A stretch of DNA of 64,000 nucleotides, taken from Actinomycetota bacterium (lineage in GTDB: Bacteria; Actinomycetota; Acidimicrobiia; Acidimicrobiales; Ilumatobacteraceae). Shown here one piece after another: positions 51,287 to 60,936 of this stretch. How positions within the stretch are numbered: the first letter of the stretch is position 1; each line of letters starts with the position of its first letter. The notes under the pieces are model-generated. The model saw only the letters and a program-made list of their open reading frames with translations. It was not told the DNA's origin and searched no databases. A program made the position numbers and the translations under genes. The DNA lies in NCBI GenBank assembly GCA_016700055.1, contig CP064997.1, positions 3,100,001 through 3,164,000 on the forward strand. Reading direction: 5' to 3'.

Positions 51287-52300
51287 ATGAACTGGTCGGC
51301 GATCCTCGAGAACACGGTGAAGTCGTTCATCGGCATCAACGCGGTGTACTTCGCCATCGCCGCGATCGGGTTGAACGTGCAGTTCGGCTACGCCGGCCTG
51401 CTCAACTTCGGCCAGGCCGCGTTCATGGCCGCCGGCGCCTACGGCCTTGGCATGACGGCGCACTACTTCGACATCTCGTTCTGGTGGGGGATCCCGATCG
51501 GCATCGGGTATGCGCTGATCCTCGGCCTGCTGATGGGCCTGCCCACGTTGCGCCTGCGCGCGGACTACCTGGCGATCGTCACCATCGCGGCCGCCGAGAT
51601 CTTGCGGCTCATCGTGCGCTCGGTGCGGTTCAAGCACTTCTTCGGCGGCTCGGACGGGATCAACGAGTTCTCCGGCCAGTTCCGCGACATCGGCACCGAC
51701 CTCGGGCTGGTGCAGGCCGAGGAGTACGGGTTCTGGTGGTTCACGTTCACCGGTCGTCAGCTGTGGGCGATGGTCGTCGGCTGGGCTCTCGTTGCCCTGT
51801 TCGGCACCCTCGTCTACTTCTTGATGAAGAGCCCCTGGGGGCGGGTACTGAAGGCGATCCGCGAGGACGAGGACGCCGTGCGCAGCCTCGGCAAGAACGT
51901 CTACAGCTACAAGATGCAGGCTCTGATCCTCGGCGGCGTCATCGCCACCTTCTCCGGCATGATCTTCTCGCTCGACCGGGGGTCGGTGCAGCCGGACAAC
52001 TACAGCCGCGACGTCACGTTCTACGTGCTGACCGCGCTGGTGCTCGGCGGGGTCGCCCGTGTGGCCGGTTCGATCGTCGGCCCGATGCTGTTCTGGGGCA
52101 TCTTCGTGTTCGTCGACAGCGTGTTGCGGGAGTGGACCCGCAACGGCCCGATCCGCATCGGCGACTTCACGCTCATCGCCTCGACCCAGGTCGGGCAGGT
52201 GAACTTCGCGTTGATCGGATTGCTGCTGATATTGCTGATGGTGTACCGACCACAGGGGCTCTTCGGCAACCGCAAGGAGATGGCCTTCGATGGGCGCTGA
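51287..52300 (+). CDS. livM: branched-chain amino-acid ABC permease LivM
   Basis: A 337-residue permease with about nine helices and LivM marks GLNVQFGYAGLLNFGQAAFMAAGAY and the EAA-type loop KAIREDEDAVRSLGKN. It starts 7 nt after livH with GAGAGG ahead of the ATG and overlaps livG by 11 nt. Confidence 0.93.
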   Translation: MNWSAILENTVKSFIGINAVYFAIAAIGLNVQFGYAGLLNFGQAAFMAAGAYGLGMTAHYFDISFWWGIPIGIGYALILGLLMGLPTLRLRADYLAIVTIAAAEILRLIVRSVRFKHFFGGSDGINEFSGQFRDIGTDLGLVQAEEYGFWWFTFTGRQLWAMVVGWALVALFGTLVYFLMKSPWGRVLKAIREDEDAVRSLGKNVYSYKMQALILGGVIATFSGMIFSLDRGSVQPDNYSRDVTFYVLTALVLGGVARVAGSIVGPMLFWGIFVFVDSVLREWTRNGPIRIGDFTLIASTQVGQVNFALIGLLLILLMVYRPQGLFGNRKEMAFDGR

Positions 52301-53165
52301 GCGGACGTTCGGACCGATCGCGACGGCGGCGCGCGAAGCGCTGGCGGGGGTGGAGCCGATCCCGGGGGCGCGCAAGCCCGATCCGATCCTCGTCGCCGAC
52401 GGCGTGCGGCGCACGTTCGGCGGCATCGTCGCCGTCGACGTCGACCATGCCGAGGTGCAGCGCGGGTCGATCACTGCCCTGATCGGGCCGAACGGCGCGG
52501 GCAAGACCACGTTCTTCAACCTGCTCACCGGCTTCGACGAGCCCGACAACGGCAGGTGGGTGTTCGACGGCCGGGAGATGATCGGGGTCGCCCCGCACCG
52601 CACCGCGAGCTTGGGCATGGTGCGCACGTTCCAGCTGACGAAGAGCCTCACCAAGTTGCCGGTGATCGAGAACATGAAGCTCGGGGCGACGGGTCAACGG
52701 GGCGAGAAGTGGTGGAACGGGATGTTCCCGCCACGGTGGCGTGCGCAGGAGGCCGAGATCGAGGGTCGGGCCCTCGATCTGCTCACCCGCTTCAAGCTCG
52801 ACCACATGCGTGACGAATACGCCGGAGCGCTCTCGGGCGGGCAGCGCAAGCTGCTCGAGATGGCGCGGGCGCTGATGACCGAGCCCCGCCTGGTGATGCT
52901 CGACGAGCCGATGGCGGGGGTCAACCCGGCGCTGAAGCAGAGCCTCAACGACCACATCCGCGGCTTGCGCGACGAGGGGATGACCGTGCTGTTCGTGGAG
53001 CACGACATGGACATGGTCCACGACGTCTCCGACTGGGTGATCGTGATGGCCGAGGGCATGGTGATCGCCGAAGGCACACCCGACCAGATCTCGGCCAACC
53101 CCGCGGTGATCGACGCCTACCTCGGAACCCATCAGGGCAAGTCGCTGCTGGAGGATCCGACATGA
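52290..53165 (+). CDS. livG: branched-chain amino-acid ABC ATPase LivG
   Basis: A 291-residue ATPase: Walker A GPNGAGKTT, Q-loop in RTFQLTKSL, signature LSGGQRKLLE, Walker B LVMLDEPMAGVNP, and switch His in VEHDMDMV. About 25 extra residues precede the usual start. ATG lies inside the end of livM; stop overlaps livF (ATGA). Confidence 0.93.
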   Translation: MGAERTFGPIATAAREALAGVEPIPGARKPDPILVADGVRRTFGGIVAVDVDHAEVQRGSITALIGPNGAGKTTFFNLLTGFDEPDNGRWVFDGREMIGVAPHRTASLGMVRTFQLTKSLTKLPVIENMKLGATGQRGEKWWNGMFPPRWRAQEAEIEGRALDLLTRFKLDHMRDEYAGALSGGQRKLLEMARALMTEPRLVMLDEPMAGVNPALKQSLNDHIRGLRDEGMTVLFVEHDMDMVHDVSDWVIVMAEGMVIAEGTPDQISANPAVIDAYLGTHQGKSLLEDPT

Positions 53166-53917
53166 CCGAGCCCACCGTGTCGGCGAAGGCGCCGGTGCTC
53201 GAAGCAACCGAGCTCGTCGCCGGGTACATCCCCGAGGTCAACATCTTGAACGGCTGCAACCTGGTCGTCGAAGAGGGCGAGTTCGTCGGGATCATCGGGC
53301 CGAACGGCGCCGGGAAGTCGACGCTCTTGAAGGCAGTCCTCGGCCAGTGCACGATCCGCTCCGGGACGGTCAGGCTGCACGACGCCGACATCACCGGGCG
53401 CAAGGCCCACGAGCTGGTGTCGATGGGCGTCGGCTACGTACCCCAGACGAAGAACGTCTTCCCCAGCCTCACCGTGCGCGAGAACCTGGAGATGGGCTGC
53501 TTCCTGAAGCGCTCGCTGTTCGCCGAGCGGTTCGAGTACGTCACCGCGTTGTTCCCCCGCCTGCTGGAGCGGGCCGGCCAGAAGGCCAGCGCGCTGTCCG
53601 GCGGCGAGCGCCAGATGGTGGCGATGGGGCGCGCCCTCATGATGAAGCCCTCCGTGCTGCTGCTCGACGAGCCCTCCGCCGGGCTGTCGCCGATCCTGCA
53701 GGACGAGGTGTTCGTGCAGTGCCGGGCGATCAATGCCACCGGAGTCGCGATCTTGATGGTCGAGCAGAACGCGCGGCGCTGCCTGCAGGTGGTGCATCGC
53801 GGGTACGTCCTCGACCAGGGCCGCAACGCCTACACCGGCACCGGGCGCGAACTGCTCGCGGACCCGAACGTGATCGAGCTGTACCTCGGCACCCTCGCTC
53901 GCGCGACCGGCGGCTGA
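53162..53917 (+). CDS. livF: branched-chain amino-acid ABC ATPase LivF
   Basis: A 251-residue ATPase: GPNGAGKST, Q-loop VPQTKNVF, signature LSGGERQM, VLLLDEPSAGLSP, and VEQNARRC, where Gln-Asn replaces the usual switch His as is normal in LivF. Last gene of the operon; followed by a long hairpin and a terminator. Confidence 0.93.
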   Translation: MTEPTVSAKAPVLEATELVAGYIPEVNILNGCNLVVEEGEFVGIIGPNGAGKSTLLKAVLGQCTIRSGTVRLHDADITGRKAHELVSMGVGYVPQTKNVFPSLTVRENLEMGCFLKRSLFAERFEYVTALFPRLLERAGQKASALSGGERQMVAMGRALMMKPSVLLLDEPSAGLSPILQDEVFVQCRAINATGVAILMVEQNARRCLQVVHRGYVLDQGRNAYTGTGRELLADPNVIELYLGTLARATGG

Positions 53918-53940
53918 CCCCAGCACTGGCCACCGCCGCG

Positions 53941-54015
53941 CGCAGCTTGCGCGCCAATCTGTCAATGAACCTGCTCCTGCCGCAGCTTGGTTGACACATT
54001 GGCGCGCAAGCTGCG
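53941..54015. repeat. very long hairpin after livF
   Basis: CGCAGCTTGCGCGCCAAT (53941-53958) pairs exactly with 53998-54015. After one mismatch the arms continue as TGTCAA (53960-53965) with TTGACA (53991-53996), giving about 24 paired bases. No T-tract follows. It lies 35 bp before the terminator at 54051. Confidence 0.6.
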
Positions 54016-54050
54016 GTTTGCGGTTTGGGGATTGGGGGCGGGCACGCGAA

Positions 54051-54080
54051 AAGGGGGCCCCGGTTTCCCGGGGCCCCCTT
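54051..54080. terminator. bidirectional rho-independent terminator
   Basis: AAGGGGGCCCCGG-TTTC-CCGGGGCCCCCTT: a perfect 13-bp stem and 4-nt loop with A's before and T's after, so it can end both livF and the convergent binding-protein gene. Confidence 0.85.
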
Positions 54081-54109
54081 TCCAAAGTTGAACTGATTGT
54101 CTTGTGGGC

Positions 54110-55528
54110 TCAGTTGCCGGCGTCGAAGTTCTCGCCGAGCGCGTTGCCCATGTTGCCGTCGGTGCCGTACAGGTTCTTCGTCTGCGGACCGACACCCTGC
54201 TCCACCATCGTGCGCAGGATGCGGCTGCCTTCGTCGAAGCTGACCAGCACGACCGCGTCAGGATCGGCGGCGACGACCTCGGCCACCTCGGCGTCGAAGC
54301 TTGCCGCCGTCGGGTCGTAGGCCTTCACACCGCGCACCTCAACGCCGGCGTCGGTGAGCAGGCCTTCGATCACACCGGCGATGCCGTTGCCGTACGCGTC
54401 GTCCAGGTTGAGGATGTAGACGGACGCGTTGCCGTCTTCCTGGATCAGGTTGGAGACGATGGCGCCCTGCAGGCCGTCGGGCGGAGCCGAGCGGAAGTAC
54501 AGGCCGTTGTCGTCGTAGTCGGTCAGCGCGGGGCTGGTGTTGGCCGGGCTGAACATGGCCACACCCGCCTCGGTGATCTTGTCGATCACGGTCAGCGTGA
54601 CGCTCGAGGAAGCGGCGCCCACGATTGCGTCGACACCCTCGCCGATCAGGCGGTCGGAGGTGACGCTCGCGATGTCGGTCGACGTGTCGCCCGAGTCACC
54701 CTGGGAGTACTCGACGTCGGCGCCGAGCACGCCGCCAGCAGCGTTGATCTCGTCGATGGCGAACTCGACGCCAGCGAACTCGGGTGGGCCGAGGAACGCA
54801 AGGCTGCCCGTCTCGGGCAGCAGCGAACCGATCATCAGCACGCCGTCGCCTTCACGCTCGACGGCCACCGGCACCGGGTCGACGACCATCGCCTCGGGGG
54901 CTTCGATCGTGCGGATCTCGGTGAGGCTGTCGTCGAGGCGGTTGTCGGCGCCGAACTCGAGCACCGCGTAGCTGCCCGCGAGGGGCTCGCCGTTGCCGTT
55001 GAAGTCGAGCGGGCCGGAGATGCCGTCGTAGTCGACGTCGCCGTCGGCTTCGACGATCGCCATGCAATCGGCGAACGTGGTGCACTTCTCGCCGTCCCGG
55101 GTGACGCCGACGATCTCGTTGCCGAGAGCGCTGCCGTCGGTGCCGGCTACCGCGGCCGCGAGCGCGATGGTGATCACCGCGTCGTAGGACTCGCCGGCGT
55201 AGTTGAAGTCGACCAGCGCCGCGTTGCCCTTTGCCACCCAGGCATCGTTGACCGCGGCGATCCACTCCTCGCTGACATCGGCACCCTTTGGTGTCGTGCC
55301 CCGCATGCCTTCCAGCTCGCCGCCGCCCGACGGAGCATCGGTGGACGGGGCGTCCGTGGACGGCGCGTCGGTGGACGGGGCGTCGGTTGACGGCGCGTCG
55401 GTGGACGGGGCGTCAGTTGACGGTGCATCGGTGCTGTCTGCGCCGCCGTCGTCGCCACCGCAGGCAGCGCCTACGAGTACGAGTCCGGCGAGCAGGGCAC
55501 CAAGGCGCCGTGCGCGGGTCTTCTGCAT
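54110..55528 (-). CDS. LivJ-type substrate-binding lipoprotein, apparently circularly permuted
   Basis: A 472-residue exported lipoprotein: signal peptide with Cys23 (LVGAACGG), seven STDAP repeats (32-66), then the fold in swapped order. Residues about 71-205 (EGMRGTTPKGADVSEEW, FNYAGESYDAVITIALAAA, CTTFADC, DYDGISGPLDFN) match the usual carboxy-terminal part of LivJ-like proteins. Residues about 228-472 (GVLMIGSLLPETGSLAFLGP, INAAGGVLG, GAASSSVT, PANTSPALTD, DDAYGNG, YGTDGNMGN) match the usual amino-terminal part. The chain ends at ENFDAGN, just where the family normally continues into the first block. Expected ligand residues (Ser307-309, Thr331, Tyr379, Asp457) are kept. It should feed livHMGF; SD GGGGGAGA precedes ATG 55528. 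Confidence 0.85.
   Translation of the reverse strand: MQKTRARRLGALLAGLVLVGAACGGDDGGADSTDAPSTDAPSTDAPSTDAPSTDAPSTDAPSTDAPSGGGELEGMRGTTPKGADVSEEWIAAVNDAWVAKGNAALVDFNYAGESYDAVITIALAAAVAGTDGSALGNEIVGVTRDGEKCTTFADCMAIVEADGDVDYDGISGPLDFNGNGEPLAGSYAVLEFGADNRLDDSLTEIRTIEAPEAMVVDPVPVAVEREGDGVLMIGSLLPETGSLAFLGPPEFAGVEFAIDEINAAGGVLGADVEYSQGDSGDTSTDIASVTSDRLIGEGVDAIVGAASSSVTLTVIDKITEAGVAMFSPANTSPALTDYDDNGLYFRSAPPDGLQGAIVSNLIQEDGNASVYILNLDDAYGNGIAGVIEGLLTDAGVEVRGVKAYDPTAASFDAEVAEVVAADPDAVVLVSFDEGSRILRTMVEQGVGPQTKNLYGTDGNMGNALGENFDAGN
55331..55435 (-). repeat. seven tandem 15-bp repeats (STDAP linker)
   Basis: Encodes seven consecutive Ser-Thr-Asp-Ala-Pro units in the binding-protein linker. Third-base differences alternate between copies, which suggests duplication in larger blocks. 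It may vary in length between strains. Confidence 0.8.
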
Positions 55529-55679
55529 GTTGTTGGTTCTCCCCCTAGGAGATACGGGCGATCCAGGACCACCCGTGATGTGTGTTGGCGCGCGACGGTA
55601 GTGGAGCCCCACCGTCATTGCTAGGCATTCCTGCCTCGGCCTCGCCCCGCAGGGTCGACTCGCTGGCAGGAGCAACCGC

Positions 55680-55685
55680 TACGGT
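55680..55685 (+). promoter_or_regulatory. -10-like TACGGT for the enoyl-CoA hydratase gene
   Basis: TACGGT, 8 nt before ATG 55694. Confidence 0.5.
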
Positions 55686-55693
55686 GCCCGGTC

Positions 55694-56506
55694 ATGACTG
55701 CCCCGACGGACGAGGTGCTGTACGCGGTCGACGAGCACGTTGCCACGATCACGCTCAATGCGCCGCAGCGGATGAACACCATCTCAGCGGCCATGCTCGA
55801 AGACCTGTCGGCGCGCCTGTTGCAGGCCGACGCCGACCGTGAGGTGCGCTGCATCGTGCTGACCGGCGCCGGCCGGGCGTTCTGCGCCGGCCTCGACCTC
55901 GGGTCGCAGATGTCGGCCCCGAAGGGCACGCTCGGGGGCCTCGGCGGGCTCGACAACGCCGCCGGCGAGCTCGACCTGCGCACGGCGCCACCGGTGGTGC
56001 TGCACAACCTCGACACGCCCACCGTGTGCGCCTTGAACGGCGGAGCCGCAGGGTACGGACTCGACGTCGCGCTCGGCTGCGACATCCGGGTGGCCGCCGA
56101 CACGGCCAAGCTCAACCCGGGTTTCGCGAAGCGCGGCATCCTTCCCGAGAGCGGCGGTACGTGGCTCCTGCCCCGCATCGTCGGATACGCCCGAGCGGCC
56201 GAGATCGCCTTCACCGGGCGGACGCTGAGCGCCACCGAGGCGCACGAGCTGGGTCTCGTCAACCACGTCGTGCCCGCGGCCGAGCTCGCCGAGCGCGCCG
56301 GTGCGCTGGCTGGCGAGATCGCCGCCAACGCGCCGCTCGCGGTACGAGCGATCAAGCGGATGATGCGCGCCGCGGAGACCGAGACCTTCGAGCAGAACGT
56401 GCACCACGTGTTCCTCCAGCTCCTGCCGTTGTTCCGCACCGACGACTTCGGCGAGGGCGTCGCGGCGTTCATGGAGAAGCGAGCACCCGTGTTCCGTGGG
56501 CGATGA
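55694..56506 (+). CDS. enoyl-CoA hydratase/isomerase family protein
   Basis: A 270-residue crotonase: CIVLTGAGRAFCAGLDLG (oxyanion-hole segment one), LNGGAAGYGLDVALGCDIRVAA (oxyanion-hole Gly), and FAKRGILPESGGTWLLPR with a Glu at the catalytic position. It probably hydrates an enoyl-CoA in beta-oxidation. Overlaps the next gene by 11 nt. Confidence 0.88.
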   Translation: MTAPTDEVLYAVDEHVATITLNAPQRMNTISAAMLEDLSARLLQADADREVRCIVLTGAGRAFCAGLDLGSQMSAPKGTLGGLGGLDNAAGELDLRTAPPVVLHNLDTPTVCALNGGAAGYGLDVALGCDIRVAADTAKLNPGFAKRGILPESGGTWLLPRIVGYARAAEIAFTGRTLSATEAHELGLVNHVVPAAELAERAGALAGEIAANAPLAVRAIKRMMRAAETETFEQNVHHVFLQLLPLFRTDDFGEGVAAFMEKRAPVFRGR

Positions 56507-57017
56507 CCCGTTCGCCGTGCTCGGCCTGACGCCGCAGGCGACGCTCGAAGATCTTCGCGTCGCCAGGCGGCGCATCGCCCGCGAAACCCATCCGGACCTC
56601 GGCGGCGACGGGAACCGGATGCGTGCGGTCAACGCCGCTTTCGAGGCTGCGGCCGCGCTGTTGCACACCGAGCCGTCTCCCGAGGTCGTGCGGGAAGACG
56701 CCGCTGAACCCGGCTTCCCAGCCGCTGGCCGGGCCATTTCCGACATGCCGTCGTTCGTGATCGAGGCGCTGCCTGCCGAGGCGTTCGAGGCTCTGCTGGT
56801 GGTGACGTCGTGGATGGGTGAGGTGCTGGTGGACGAGCCGCCGTACCTGCTTGAGGTGCACCTGGACGAGCCGACCGCGTGCTGGTGCAGGCTGGAGCTC
56901 GTACCCGACGCCGGGGCGAGCACGATCACCCTGACGGTGGCGGCGGTGCCGGGCGGCGCGGCGCCCGATGTGGAAGCGGTGCGCGACCTGTGGGTGGAAC
57001 AGCTCAACCGCCTCTAG
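56496..57017 (+). CDS. J-domain protein
   Basis: A 173-residue protein. Residues 4-58 form a J-domain with the HPD motif at 32-34 (RETHPDLGGD), which would stimulate a DnaK-type chaperone. The rest (about 80-173) is an unrecognised alpha/beta domain with FVIEALPAEAFEALLVVTSW. GTG 56496 overlaps the enoyl-CoA hydratase end. Its stop shares CTAG with the Sua5 stop. Confidence 0.78.
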   Translation: MGDDPFAVLGLTPQATLEDLRVARRRIARETHPDLGGDGNRMRAVNAAFEAAAALLHTEPSPEVVREDAAEPGFPAAGRAISDMPSFVIEALPAEAFEALLVVTSWMGEVLVDEPPYLLEVHLDEPTACWCRLELVPDAGASTITLTVAAVPGGAAPDVEAVRDLWVEQLNRL

Positions 57018-57976
57018 CGGTGAGCGGCGGCCTTCTGCAGCCTGTCGCGCACGGCATGGCCGAGCCCCTCCGGCGGTGGCAGCACGGCGACGAGCACCGC
57101 CACGCCGGCGTCGTCGGCCTCACGTAGCCAGCGGTAGAGCCCCTGTGCATAGGCGACGAGGTCTTCCGGCCCGGGATCGAGCACACCGACCTCACGTGCG
57201 GCGATGCGCTCAGCGGCAGCGAGGGCGGTCGCGGCCTCGCTGGACTCGGCCAGCACCACCCGGCAACGGGGGGCGTAGTGCGACTCGAGCATCCCGGGGG
57301 CGCGCCGTCCGCCACTCACCCGGCCGAGTCCGTCGCTCTCGCCGAGCAGGCGCGAGATGTCCTCCGTCGGGATCCCGCCGGGGCGCAGCACCTGGGGCGG
57401 GGTGACGGTGCAGTCGACGATCGTCGACTCGACGCCGACGGGGCATGGCCCGCCGTCGAGCACGTAGTCGACGTCGTCGCCGAGGTCGCCCAGCACGTGC
57501 TCGGCAGTCGTCGGGCTGACCCGGCCGAAGCGGTTCGCGCTCGGGGCGGCCAACCCGCCCCCGAAGCGCTCGAGCAGTTCGGCGGTAAGCGGGTGAGCAG
57601 GTACGCGCAGGCCGACGGTGTCCCGGCCCCCCGTGACCTGGTCGATCACCCGAGCTCCGCGGGGGACGAGCACGGTGAGCGGCCCCGGCCAGCACGCTCG
57701 GGCAAGCTGCTCGGCTGCGGCGGGCAATGGCTGGGTGGTCCACGTGCGGGCCGCGGCCAGCGACTGGACGTGGACGATCAGCGGATGGTCGGGTGGGCGG
57801 TCCTTGACGGCGAAGATCCGGCGCACGGCGTCGGCTTGCTCGGCATCGGCGGCCAGGCCGTAGACCGTCTCGGTCGGGATCGCGACGAGGCCCCCGCCGC
57901 GCAGCACTGCGAGGGCGTGGTCGACGTCCGAGCCGATGGCTCCCGCCGGTCGGCCCTCGCGCGATGCGCGGCTCAC
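57014..57976 (-). CDS. L-threonylcarbamoyladenylate synthase (Sua5 type)
   Basis: A 320-residue protein: a YrdC-like domain (about 15-210) with PTETVYGLAADA, VKDRPPDHPLIVHV and APSANRFGRVSPT, then the Sua5 carboxy-terminal domain (about 230-320, starting LESHYAPR). It makes threonylcarbamoyl-AMP for t6A tRNA modification. GTG 57976 overlaps the upstream hydrolase stop (GTGA). Confidence 0.92.
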   Translation of the reverse strand: MSRASREGRPAGAIGSDVDHALAVLRGGGLVAIPTETVYGLAADAEQADAVRRIFAVKDRPPDHPLIVHVQSLAAARTWTTQPLPAAAEQLARACWPGPLTVLVPRGARVIDQVTGGRDTVGLRVPAHPLTAELLERFGGGLAAPSANRFGRVSPTTAEHVLGDLGDDVDYVLDGGPCPVGVESTIVDCTVTPPQVLRPGGIPTEDISRLLGESDGLGRVSGGRRAPGMLESHYAPRCRVVLAESSEAATALAAAERIAAREVGVLDPGPEDLVAYAQGLYRWLREADDAGVAVLVAVLPPPEGLGHAVRDRLQKAAAHR

Positions 57977-58659
57977 GCCGGGACGGCGTCCAGGAACTCG
58001 AGCGCGGCGTCGATGAACGCGAACGACTCCGGAGTGGCGAAGTGATCGACCCCGCGCAGCACCTTCAACGTCGCCTCCGGAAGGCGGTCCGCGAGGGGGT
58101 CACCGGGCCCGGCGAAGTCGCGATCGCCGATGGCGACGAGCACCGGGCAGGTCACCCCGGAAAGCAGCTCGTCGGTGAACGGCGGTGCAGGAGGCCGTTT
58201 CATCACGAGCGTCAATGCGGTCTTGTCGTTGCCCGGCTGGTCGGCGTACTGGACGAACATGCGGGCGATGTTGTCGGTCGGGTCACCGCGGCCTTCGAGG
58301 GCGGCGACGATGCGGGCGTGGCCTTCCTCCTCCGGCTCGAACAGGTTGCGCCCGATGCCGGCGAGCACCAGCCGGTGGAACCTCTCGGGTGCCCGGCAGG
58401 CCAGGCGGAGCAGGGTGATCGCACCGAGAGAGAAGCCGACGGCATCGACCTGCCCCGGTGGCAGCGCGTCTTCGATGCGTAAGGTCAGATCGGCGTAGGC
58501 GTCAGTGTCGTGGGGCTTGGGTGCCGTGCCATGACCGAGCAGGTCGATGCCGATCACCTCCCGCCCGGCATCGGCGAGCAGTTCGGTGAACCCGCTGCGC
58601 TGCCACGTCTCGGCGAACGAGCCACCCCATCCGTGCACGAGGACAACCGGGTGGGCCAT
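57973..58659 (-). CDS. alpha/beta-fold hydrolase
   Basis: A 228-residue alpha/beta hydrolase: VVLVHGWGGSF for the oxyanion hole, nucleophile Ser in VGFSLGA, acid Asp in IGDRDFAG and His in GVDHFATPE. Ester or thioester hydrolysis is likely; substrate unknown. ATG 58659 has TAGCTT 7 nt upstream; it is co-transcribed with the Sua5 gene. Confidence 0.85.
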   Translation of the reverse strand: MAHPVVLVHGWGGSFAETWQRSGFTELLADAGREVIGIDLLGHGTAPKPHDTDAYADLTLRIEDALPPGQVDAVGFSLGAITLLRLACRAPERFHRLVLAGIGRNLFEPEEEGHARIVAALEGRGDPTDNIARMFVQYADQPGNDKTALTLVMKRPPAPPFTDELLSGVTCPVLVAIGDRDFAGPGDPLADRLPEATLKVLRGVDHFATPESFAFIDAALEFLDAVPA

Positions 58660-58666
58660 CTGCGTG

Positions 58667-58672
58667 AAGCTA
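58667..58672 (-). promoter_or_regulatory. -10-like TAGCTT for the hydrolase-Sua5 pair
   Basis: TAGCTT on the minus strand, 7 nt before ATG 58659. Confidence 0.5.
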
Positions 58673-58780
58673 CCTGCAGGGGGATCTGCTCACCGAGCGC
58701 ACGGTCGGTGCACCGGCACCCGGGCCGCCATTAGCCTGGGGCGGCCTCAACCGGGCCAACCCCCCGCCGAGGCCGACCCG

Positions 58781-60216
58781 ATGCGCTTCTTGAACGACAC
58801 CGCCCCTCCGTACGAGCTCACGTACAGCGACGCCTTCATGGTGCCGAGCATCTCCGACGTTCCGTCACGCCTGGTCGTCGACCTCGTCACCCCGGACGGG
58901 CTCGGTACGACGATCCCGGTCGTCGTCGCCAACATGACCGCCGTGGCAGGACGCCGGATGGCCGAGACGGTCGCCCGTCGCGGCGGGCTGACCGTGCTGC
59001 CCCAGGACATCCCCCTCGACGTGATCGAGAGCGTCGTCGGCTGGATGAAGAGCCGCCACCCGATCTACGACACGCCGATCACGCTCGGGCCCCACCACAC
59101 GGTGGGCGACGCCTTGAGCCTGATCCACAAACGTGCGCACGGGATCGTCGTCGTGGTGGACGACGACGAGCGTCCCCTCGGTGTGTTCACCGACGCCGAC
59201 GCTGCCGGCTTCGACCGCTTCGCCCAGCTCCACACCGTGATGCGCACCGACCTGGTGACCGTCGCCGAGGGAACTGACCTCGAGCACATCTACGAACTGC
59301 TCTCCCACAAGCGGATCAACGCCGCACCCGTCGTCGGCGCCGACGGGCGGCTGCTCGGCTGCATGACACGTCGGGGGGCGCTGCGCTCCGCGATCTACCG
59401 CCCGGCGCTGAACGCGGCTGGTCAGTTGCTCACCTCGGCGGCGGTCGGCATCAACGGCGAACCGGCCACGCGGGCGAAGGAGCTCGCTGCTCTTGGCGTC
59501 GACGTCCTCGTCATCGACACCGCCCACGGTCACCAGACGCGCATGCTGCGCACCATCGCCGAGGTGCGCAGGTTGGTGCCCGACCAGCCGATCGTCGCCG
59601 GCAACGTCGTCACCGAGGAGGGCACGCGCCAGCTCATCGAGGCCGGTGCCGACGTGGTGAAGGTGGGGGTCGGCCCGGGGGCGATGTGCACGACGCGGAT
59701 GATGACCGGCGTCGGTCGCCCGCAGTTCTCGGCCGTGCTCGAGTGCGCCGCCGAGGCCCGCCGCCACGGATGCCACGTGTGGGCCGACGGCGGCGTGCGC
59801 CATCCCCGCGACGTGGCGCTCGCACTCGCCGCCGGAGCGTCGAACGTGATGTTCGGGTCGTGGCTCGCCGGAACCTACGAGTCGGCCGCAGACACGCTGC
59901 GCGACACCGAGGGGCGCCTCTACAAGGAGAGCTTCGGAATGGCGTCGAACCGCGCGGTCAAGGTGCGCACCCGTTCGGAATCGCTGTTCGAGCGAGCGCG
60001 CAAGGAGCTGTTCGAGGAGGGGATCAGCACCTCGCGGATGTACCTCGATCCCGACCGCCCCGGCGTGGAGGACATCCTCGACCAGATCGTCGCCGGGGTG
60101 CGCAGCGCATGCACGTACGCGGGCGCCTCGACCATCCCCGAGTTCCAGGAGCGTGCTGTCGTCGGCGTGCAGAGCGCGGCCGGCTTCGACGAGGGGCAGC
60201 CTCAGGGAACCTCGTG

Positions 60217-60220
<4 letters not shown>
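58781..60220 (+). CDS. guaB1: GuaB1-family IMPDH-like protein (probable GMP reductase)
   Basis: A 479-residue IMPDH/GMP-reductase fold: YSDAFMVPS at the front, two CBS domains (about 90-210), then IDTAHGHQ, GNVVTEEG and the catalytic loop GVGPGAMCTTRMMTG with Cys303. The actinobacterial GuaB1 branch has been shown in mycobacteria to work as a GMP reductase, recycling GMP to IMP. ATG 58781 matches the family start; a GAGG lies about 9 nt upstream. First of three overlapping genes. Confidence 0.87.

Positions 60221-60932
<712 letters not shown>

Positions 60933-60936
<4 letters not shown>

Noticed and set aside
55324..55435. Possible CRISPR-like direct repeats
   Set aside because: Repeats are 15 bp, contiguous without spacers and in frame, encoding STDAP units of a lipoprotein linker.
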